A DNA stretch of 39,509 bases from Fusobacterium mortiferum ATCC 9817. GTDB taxonomy: Bacteria; Fusobacteriota; Fusobacteriia; Fusobacteriales; Fusobacteriaceae. The notes under the pieces were generated by a model. The model was not told the origin of the DNA and searched no databases. It saw nothing but the letters and a program-made list of their open reading frames with translations. Shown one piece after another: positions 35,114 to 39,509 of this stretch. Positions within the stretch are counted from its first letter, which is position 1. Each line of letters starts with the position of its first letter. A program made the position numbers and the translations under genes. Location: NCBI RefSeq assembly GCF_000158195.2, contig NZ_GL987988.1:30556-70064 (forward strand). Reading direction: 5' to 3'.

Positions 35114-35374
35114 ATGAAAGTAACAGTTGTAGGAAGTCATCTATGTGAGGATACTAGAAATGCATTAGCAATATTAAAGGAAAAAAATATAGAGGTAGAG
35201 TTTTTTAACTTATCTGAAGATTTATCAGCATTAAAAAAATATCTTCAATATAGAGAAACTGAAGCTATGTATGAAGAAGTTAGAAAAAATGGTGGAATAG
35301 GAATACCTCTTTTAGTATTAGAAGATGGAACAAAAACATTTGATGTAAATGAGATTTTAAATAGATTAGGATAA
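35114..35374 (+). CDS. Glutaredoxin-like small thiol protein
   Basis: An 86-residue protein with a thioredoxin fold in glutaredoxin order. The first strand and active-site loop read VTVVGSHLCEDTRNALAIL, so the site is monothiol C-E-D-T instead of CxxC. The cis-Pro strand is GIGIPLLVLEDG (about residues 61-72), and the end is a short helix, VNEILNRLG. It may reduce disulfides such as cystine or carry thiol or persulfide groups, which would fit the symporter and cysteine desulfidase that follow. It is the first gene behind the second sigma-54 promoter. GGGAGG lies just upstream of the ATG. Confidence 0.75.
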   Translation: MKVTVVGSHLCEDTRNALAILKEKNIEVEFFNLSEDLSALKKYLQYRETEAMYEEVRKNGGIGIPLLVLEDGTKTFDVNEILNRLG

Positions 35375-35382
35375 GAGAAGAG

Positions 35383-35427
35383 GCTACTCAGTTTAAAACT
35401 ATAATTTACACTGGGTAGCTATATTTT
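35383..35427 (+). terminator. Hairpin between the glutaredoxin-like and symporter genes
   Basis: A 10-base stem (35383-35392 with 35410-35419, one G:U pair) with a 17-base loop is followed by TATATTTT. The T-tract is imperfect, so it may end only part of the transcripts and lower symporter expression relative to the first gene. Confidence 0.6.
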
Positions 35428-35440
35428 CGAGGAGGAGATT

Positions 35441-36682
35441 ATGTCAGAGAAAAAACAAAGTATATGGGAAGCTTATAAGTTTTCTATTTTATTAATAGGA
35501 GCAATCTTAATAGGAAGTCTAATAGGAATACATTTTGGAGAAGCTGCTGTAAAATTAAAACCACTTGGAGATTTATTTATAAATGGTATGTTTATGATAG
35601 TTGTGCCATTAGTATTTATAACTATCAGCAGCTCGATAGCTGGAATGAATGATATGAATAGATTAGGAAAAATTATGAAAAATCTATTTTTAATTTTCGT
35701 TGGAACAGGAGTAGTGGCATTTTTCTATGTGTTTGTAGTTGTAAAAATATTTCCACCTGCAGCAGGAGTAGCTTTAGAGATGCCAGCTGCCGAAGCATTG
35801 AAACCTTTCCAAACTGGAGACCAAATAGTTAAAGCTATTACAGTTACAGACTTTCCAGAGTTAATATCTAGAAAAAATATGTTACCACTTATTATCTTCT
35901 CAATAGTATTTGGTATCTGTGTAAATATGATAGGAGAAAAGGGAAGAGCAATAGCTCAAGGACTAGAAGCGTTATCAGAAGTTTTCTTAAAAATGATAGG
36001 ATTGTTAATGTATTATGCACCAATAGGATTAGGAGCATACTTTGCAGCTTTAGTAGGAGAACATGGAAAAGAGTTATTGGGTTCATATGCTAGAGCGATA
36101 GCAGTATATTATCCATTATGTTTAGTATATATGTTCACAGCTTTCCCAGTATATGGATATATAGCAGCAGGAAAAGAGGGGATAAGAGCATTAAAACATG
36201 TTATCTCGCCAGCTATTACAGCAGTAGCCACTCAAAGTAGTATAGCTACACTACCAGTAAATTTAGAAGCTTGTAAAAAAATAGGAGTACCTAAGGATAT
36301 TAGAGAGATAGTTCTACCGATAGGAGCAACAGCTCATATGGATGGAACAGTTTTAAGTACAATATTAAAAATCTCTTTCCTATTTGGAATTTTCCAAATA
36401 CCATTTGAAGGAATAGGAACATATCTAAGTGCATTAGCTCTATCAGTAGTAGGTGGAGTAGTTATGTCTGGAGTACCTGGTGGAGGACTTATAGGAGAGA
36501 TGTTAATAGTAACTATGTATGGGTTCCCAGCAGAAGCTTTCCCAATTATAGCTACAATAGGATATCTTGTTGACCCATTTGCAACAATGATAAATGCTAG
36601 TGGAGATACTATGGCATCAATGTTAGTAACAAGAGCAGTAGAAGGAAAGGATTGGATAAAAAGAAATTTAGGAAATGACTAA
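35441..36682 (+). CDS. Dicarboxylate/amino acid:cation symporter (DAACS family), probably for a neutral amino acid
   Basis: A 413-residue symporter of the GltP/SstT/TcyP superfamily with eight membrane segments and two re-entrant loops. The first loop holds ATQSSIATLPVNLE (about residues 265-278). The Na+-site motif NMDGT reads AHMDGT, with His299 for Asn. In the last helix the usual RTMxNVxGD reads ATMINASGD (Ala381 for Arg), so the Arg that binds the side-chain carboxylate of glutamate or aspartate is missing. A small neutral substrate such as cysteine, serine or threonine is therefore more likely. The gene lies between a glutaredoxin-like gene and a cysteine desulfidase gene, which favours cysteine or cystine. 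GGAGGAG precedes the ATG. Confidence 0.88.
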   Translation: MSEKKQSIWEAYKFSILLIGAILIGSLIGIHFGEAAVKLKPLGDLFINGMFMIVVPLVFITISSSIAGMNDMNRLGKIMKNLFLIFVGTGVVAFFYVFVVVKIFPPAAGVALEMPAAEALKPFQTGDQIVKAITVTDFPELISRKNMLPLIIFSIVFGICVNMIGEKGRAIAQGLEALSEVFLKMIGLLMYYAPIGLGAYFAALVGEHGKELLGSYARAIAVYYPLCLVYMFTAFPVYGYIAAGKEGIRALKHVISPAITAVATQSSIATLPVNLEACKKIGVPKDIREIVLPIGATAHMDGTVLSTILKISFLFGIFQIPFEGIGTYLSALALSVVGGVVMSGVPGGGLIGEMLIVTMYGFPAEAFPIIATIGYLVDPFATMINASGDTMASMLVTRAVEGKDWIKRNLGND

Positions 36683-36712
36683 AATATTTAGAGATAAATC
36701 AAAAATATAGTG

Positions 36713-36756
36713 TATAATAGTATGGATAGCTTGAAAGATATTTTTGAGCTATCCAT
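36713..36756 (+). promoter_or_regulatory. -10-like box and hairpin in the leader of the cysteine desulfidase gene
   Basis: A perfect TATAAT (36713-36718) without a clear -35 box is followed at once by a perfect 10-base stem (36722-36731 with 36747-36756) with a 15-base loop and TTTCT. It lies 19 bases before the ATG. It may be the terminator of the symporter gene, an attenuator, or a 5' stabilising hairpin. The short T-tract leaves this open. Confidence 0.5.
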
Positions 36757-36774
36757 TTCTATTAGGAGGGGATT

Positions 36775-38043
36775 ATGCATATTTTAACAGAGATAATAAA
36801 AGAGGATATGAAACCAGCATTAGGTGTTACAGAACCTGGAGCTATTGCTTTTGCTGTGGCAAAGGCTAAGAGCTATATAACAGAAGAGATAGAAAAAGTA
36901 AAAGTAAGACTAAATTCAGGAATATATAAAAATGCCTTTACTTGTGGGATACCTAATTCTGATGAGGTAGGAAATCTATTTGCAGCAGCTTTAGGAGTAG
37001 TAGCTGGGAAAGCAGATAGAGGGTTAGAATCTTTAGAAGATGTTACTAAAGAGGATAATAAAAAAGCTCAAAAATTAATAGATGAAGGAAAGATAAAGGT
37101 AGAGTTAAATAGAATTAGCTCAGATATCTTTATAGAGGTGGAAATAATTACTCAAAAAGAAAACTCTATTGTAAGAATAGAAGGAACACATACTAATATT
37201 GTTGAGATAATTGTAAATGGAGAAACTATATTTTCAAAGGAATTAGAAAAAAAAGAGGAAAATAAAGAGGAAATAGTTTTACATAGATATAGTGTAAAAG
37301 ATATTTTAAAGTATATAGATAATGTGGATATATCTGAGATAGAGTTTGTAATGAAAGCTCATGATATGAATATGATATTATTCCAAGAGGGATTAAATAA
37401 TAAAAAAACTACATTTGTAAAACAACTATGGAAGATGAATGGAGAGAAGATTTTTTCTGATAATTCACTAAATACAGCTCAACTTCTTTGTAATGGAGCT
37501 ATTGAAGCTAGAGTATTAGGACTAAATAAACCTGCTATGAGCATTACAGGTTCTGGAGCTCATGGAATAATAACAACACTACCACTATTAGCAGAATGTA
37601 GAGCCAATAAAATAAGTGATGAAAAGTTAATTAGAGCTACTATGTTAAGTTATCTTATTTGTACATATATAAAAGAGTATTCTGGAAGATTATCAGCGTT
37701 TTGTGGTTGTGGAATAGCTGGTGGGACAGGAGTAGCTTGTGGTATAGGATATTTAAGAGGAGCAGGAGCAGAAGAGATTACAAATATTATCAATAATATG
37801 TCTGCTGGAATAACAGGTATGATTTGTGACGGAGGAAATCAAGGGTGTACTATGAAGGGGATAGTAGCAGTAGATGCAGCTTTTAGAGCTGTGGAGATGG
37901 CTATGAATAATACATATATTTTTAATGTACATGGAATAAATGGAAATACTCCAGAAAAAACTATGATGAATATGGGAAGAATAGCTTCTCCAGGTATGAT
38001 AGAAACAGAAAAGGTAATAGTTGATATATTTAGAGAGAAATAA
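36775..38043 (+). CDS. cyuA: L-cysteine desulfidase, CyuA/UPF0597 family
   Basis: A 422-residue protein of the CyuA (YhaM, UPF0597) family, an iron-sulfur enzyme that breaks L-cysteine to pyruvate, ammonia and sulfide. The family start is seen as IIKEDMKPALGVTEPGAIAFAVAKA. The C-terminal half holds the Cys-rich centre: AFCGCGIAGGTGVACGIGYLRG (Cys310, Cys312) and MICDGGNQGCTMKG, with cysteines that could bind the 4Fe-4S cluster. GSGAHGIITTLPLL is also conserved. It is often annotated as serine dehydratase alpha-like. The symporter gene just upstream probably supplies its substrate. GGAGGGG precedes the ATG. Together with the PatB-type lyase it would give the cell two H2S-producing routes. Confidence 0.88.
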   Translation: MHILTEIIKEDMKPALGVTEPGAIAFAVAKAKSYITEEIEKVKVRLNSGIYKNAFTCGIPNSDEVGNLFAAALGVVAGKADRGLESLEDVTKEDNKKAQKLIDEGKIKVELNRISSDIFIEVEIITQKENSIVRIEGTHTNIVEIIVNGETIFSKELEKKEENKEEIVLHRYSVKDILKYIDNVDISEIEFVMKAHDMNMILFQEGLNNKKTTFVKQLWKMNGEKIFSDNSLNTAQLLCNGAIEARVLGLNKPAMSITGSGAHGIITTLPLLAECRANKISDEKLIRATMLSYLICTYIKEYSGRLSAFCGCGIAGGTGVACGIGYLRGAGAEEITNIINNMSAGITGMICDGGNQGCTMKGIVAVDAAFRAVEMAMNNTYIFNVHGINGNTPEKTMMNMGRIASPGMIETEKVIVDIFREK

Positions 38044-38079
38044 ATTTCATATATAAAACTTTAAAATTTAAAACAAATA

Positions 38080-38108
38080 TTGATTTTTTAAGCATTTTAT
38101 TTTATTAT
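38080..38108 (+). promoter_or_regulatory. Possible promoter of the AEC transporter gene
   Basis: TTGATT (38080-38085) and TATTAT (38103-38108) are 17 bases apart. The stretch is very AT-rich, so chance matches are likely. If it is real, the transcript would begin just before the hairpin at 38121. Confidence 0.4.
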
Positions 38109-38120
38109 ATAAGTATACAA

Positions 38121-38155
38121 AAAAGGTATGGTAATTTTACCATACCTTTTATATA
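38121..38155 (+). terminator. Strong hairpin between cyuA and the AEC gene
   Basis: AAAAGGTATGGTAA (38121-38134) and its perfect complement (38137-38150) form a 14-base stem with a minimal loop, and the right arm ends in TTTT followed by ATATATTTT. It reads as the cyuA terminator and is close to symmetrical. It would also be the first structure of the AEC leader if the upstream promoter is used. Confidence 0.8.
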
Positions 38156-38177
38156 TTTTATCAAATGGAGGGAATTA

Positions 38178-39101
38178 GTGGATATCAGTAGAATTTTAAA
38201 CCTACAATGTATTTTATTTATATTAATAGCAATAGGGACTATTGCCAGCAAAAAAGGAATAATAAAACCAGAAAATAAAGGGGTTTTAACTGATTTATTA
38301 ATTTATATATTTTTACCAGCAAATATTATAAGTTCTTTTAATATGAAATTTACATTAGAAGTTTTTATTAAATTTATATTAGTTCTATTATTTGCATGTT
38401 TAACTCAAGGAATTTGTATGCTTTTTAGTAGAGTAATGTATAATAACGTTGAAGAAAGAAAGAGAAAAGTATTACAGTATGCAACTATCTGTTCTAATGC
38501 AGCTTTTTTAGGATTACCAATAGTAGAGAGTATATATGGAGCCGAGGGAGTAATGTATGCATCAATAGCTATGGTTCCACAAAGAATAGTGATGTGGTCG
38601 TCTGGAATATCTTGTTTTACTAAAGCTGAAAGTCTAATGAAAGTATTTAAAAGAGTTGCACTTCATCCATGTATAATAGCTGTATATATAGGAATTTTAT
38701 ATATGTTATCTCCAATAAAATTCCCAGCTCCAATAGAATATACTATAAAAAGTGTAGGAAATTGTACTTTAAGCATTTCTATGATATTAATAGGAACTAT
38801 GTTAGGGGAGATAGATGATGTAAAATCAATTTTCTCATGGTTATTAGTAAAATATACAATTATTAGATTATTCTTAATTCCACTTGGAGCTGTAACAATT
38901 TGTTATCTCTTTGGTTTAGATTATATGGGAACAGGGGTAGTTGTTTTATTGAGTGGTATGCCAGCGGGAAGTACTACTGCAATACTTGCGGCTAAGTTTG
39001 ATGGGGATTATATTTTTGCTAGTAAGGTAGTAGTATTTAGTACAGTGATGTCAGTTATATCTATATCTCTATGGAGTTTGATTTTACCATATCTTTATTA
39101 A
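38178..39101 (+). CDS. AEC-family (auxin efflux carrier-like) transporter
   Basis: A 307-residue membrane protein with about ten membrane segments in two inverted halves. The N-terminal half has KKGIIKPENKGVLTDLLIYIFLPANIISSF, and the mid region has CSNAAFLGLPIVESIYGAEGVMYASI, typical of AEC carriers. The end LLSGMPAGSTTAILAAKFDGDYIFASKVVVFSTVMSV is also characteristic. Bacterial members carry malate, other small organic acids or amino acids. The start is a GTG at 38178 with GGAGGG six bases upstream, and no ATG fits better. It may belong functionally to the amino-acid genes before it, but the strong hairpin at 38121 separates them in transcription. Confidence 0.88.
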   Translation: MDISRILNLQCILFILIAIGTIASKKGIIKPENKGVLTDLLIYIFLPANIISSFNMKFTLEVFIKFILVLLFACLTQGICMLFSRVMYNNVEERKRKVLQYATICSNAAFLGLPIVESIYGAEGVMYASIAMVPQRIVMWSSGISCFTKAESLMKVFKRVALHPCIIAVYIGILYMLSPIKFPAPIEYTIKSVGNCTLSISMILIGTMLGEIDDVKSIFSWLLVKYTIIRLFLIPLGAVTICYLFGLDYMGTGVVVLLSGMPAGSTTAILAAKFDGDYIFASKVVVFSTVMSVISISLWSLILPYLY

Positions 39102-39127
39102 AAATAAAAAGAGGCTAGTTGTAATGT

Positions 39128-39176
39128 ACTGCACCCAAAATCTTAGACATCTAAGATGGAGGGTGTAGTTTTTTTA
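39128..39176 (+). terminator. Two-part hairpin terminator after the AEC gene, resembling an IS3-family end
   Basis: ACTGCACCC (39128-39136) pairs with GGGTGTAGT (39161-39169, one G:U pair). Inside it ATCTTAGA (39140-39147) pairs with TCTAAGAT (39150-39157). Seven T residues follow, so it would work as a terminator. The start TGTACTGCACCCAAAA also looks like the terminal inverted repeat of IS150-type IS3 elements, from memory. No transposase of that type follows. From here to 39284 nothing else was recognised. Confidence 0.7.
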
Positions 39177-39283
39177 TATATAAGGAAATTATAATTTGAC
39201 TTTTTAAGAGAAAAATAAGGAATTAGTTAATATTTCTATTAGAAGTTTAATAAAATAAGAAAAAATAAATATTTTTGTAATAC

Positions 39284-39305
39284 AAAAAAGCTGATTTTAA
39301 TCAGC
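39284..39305 (-). terminator. Minus-strand terminator behind the transposase fragment
   Basis: On the minus strand GCTGATT (39305-39299) and AATCAGC (39296-39290) form a 7-base stem followed by six T residues (39289-39284). It lies just after the stop codon at 39307-39309. Confidence 0.8.
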
Positions 39306-39306
39306 G

Positions 39307-39509
39307 CTACCAACAATATTCTTTCCAACAAATGGAGCCTTTTGATATATTAAAATATGAAATTCTTCTTACTTTCATTTTAATTTTACAATTAAAACAA
39401 TAGAAAGGATTTATTCCAAATGTTTTCCAGATTTCTAGTTGATAAAATGTAGTTTTAGTATATTGTAATTTATATTTTTTTATTTTAGAGATAATAAATT
39501 TAAGTTCTT
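39307..39509 (-). CDS. C-terminal end of a probable transposase (rest outside window)
   Basis: On the minus strand a frame is open from the right edge to the stop at 39307-39309, giving about 66 residues. It includes YQLEIWKTFGINPFYCFNC followed by KIKMKVRRISYFN and ends ICWKEYCW. A stretch of the type FG-[IF]-[DN]-P-x-x-C-x-x-C before a short basic tail is seen at the C-terminus of IS91-type (Y2) putative transposases, so this is my best guess. Frame, start and family must be settled with the sequence to the right. A terminator follows the stop codon directly. Confidence 0.5.
   Translation of the reverse strand, partial: ELKFIISKIKKYKLQYTKTTFYQLEIWKTFGINPFYCFNCKIKMKVRRISYFNISKGSICWKEYCW

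Overview
The window is AT-rich Gram-negative DNA that reads as a Fusobacterium. The evidence is strongly A/T-biased codon use, outer-membrane porin and lipoprotein genes beside PTS genes of the Firmicute type, a transketolase split into two genes, and a cysteine-desulfidase module. A saccharolytic species such as F. mortiferum would fit the sugar genes, but the species is a guess. No rRNA, tRNA or CRISPR array was seen. No gene-free stretch exceeds 300 bases.

Region 1 (1-11 kb) is housekeeping. It holds the end of tuf, a small membrane protein, split transketolase, then a tight run ftsX / EnvC-like factor / nadK / recN / degenerate Xer-like recombinase / era. After a roughly 175-bp imperfect palindrome comes an ABC exporter, then an acetamidase/formamidase.

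Region 2 (12-23.3 kb) is a beta-glucan utilisation locus. A secreted GH16 beta-glucanase and a lipoprotein GH9 glucanase would cut the polymer, a LamB/ScrY-type porin would admit oligosaccharides, and a cellobiose-family PTS would import and phosphorylate them. The PTS is split: IIB and IIA lie on the minus strand, IIC on the plus strand. A GH1 enzyme with a 6-phosphoglycoside-binding triad and a ROK kinase complete the pathway. A LacI-family regulator sits in the middle, and two or three matching palindromes with a central CG lie at its likely targets.

Region 3 (23.3-27.3 kb) is a xylose locus: ROK repressor (minus strand), xylA and xylB. Both the repressor and xylB are interrupted at a run of eight A residues, and in both cases one extra A would restore the frame. 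A perfect palindrome between repressor and xylA is a good operator candidate.

Region 4 (27.4-39.1 kb) has a MATE exporter, a PatB/MalY C-S lyase, FucO, a sigma-54 activator, a fluoride-riboswitch-controlled antiporter, a glutaredoxin-like protein, a DAACS symporter, a CyuA-type cysteine desulfidase and an AEC transporter. Two good sigma-54 (-24/-12) promoters precede patB and the glutaredoxin gene, with the sigma-54 activator gene between them. This suggests a sigma-54-controlled sulfur amino-acid regulon. The right edge holds the C-terminal end of a probable transposase on the minus strand.

The observations most worth checking are the two A8 frameshifts in the xylose genes, the sigma-54 circuit, the fluoride riboswitch on a cation/proton-antiporter-family gene, the catalytically eroded recombinase in the recN-era operon, and the long palindrome.
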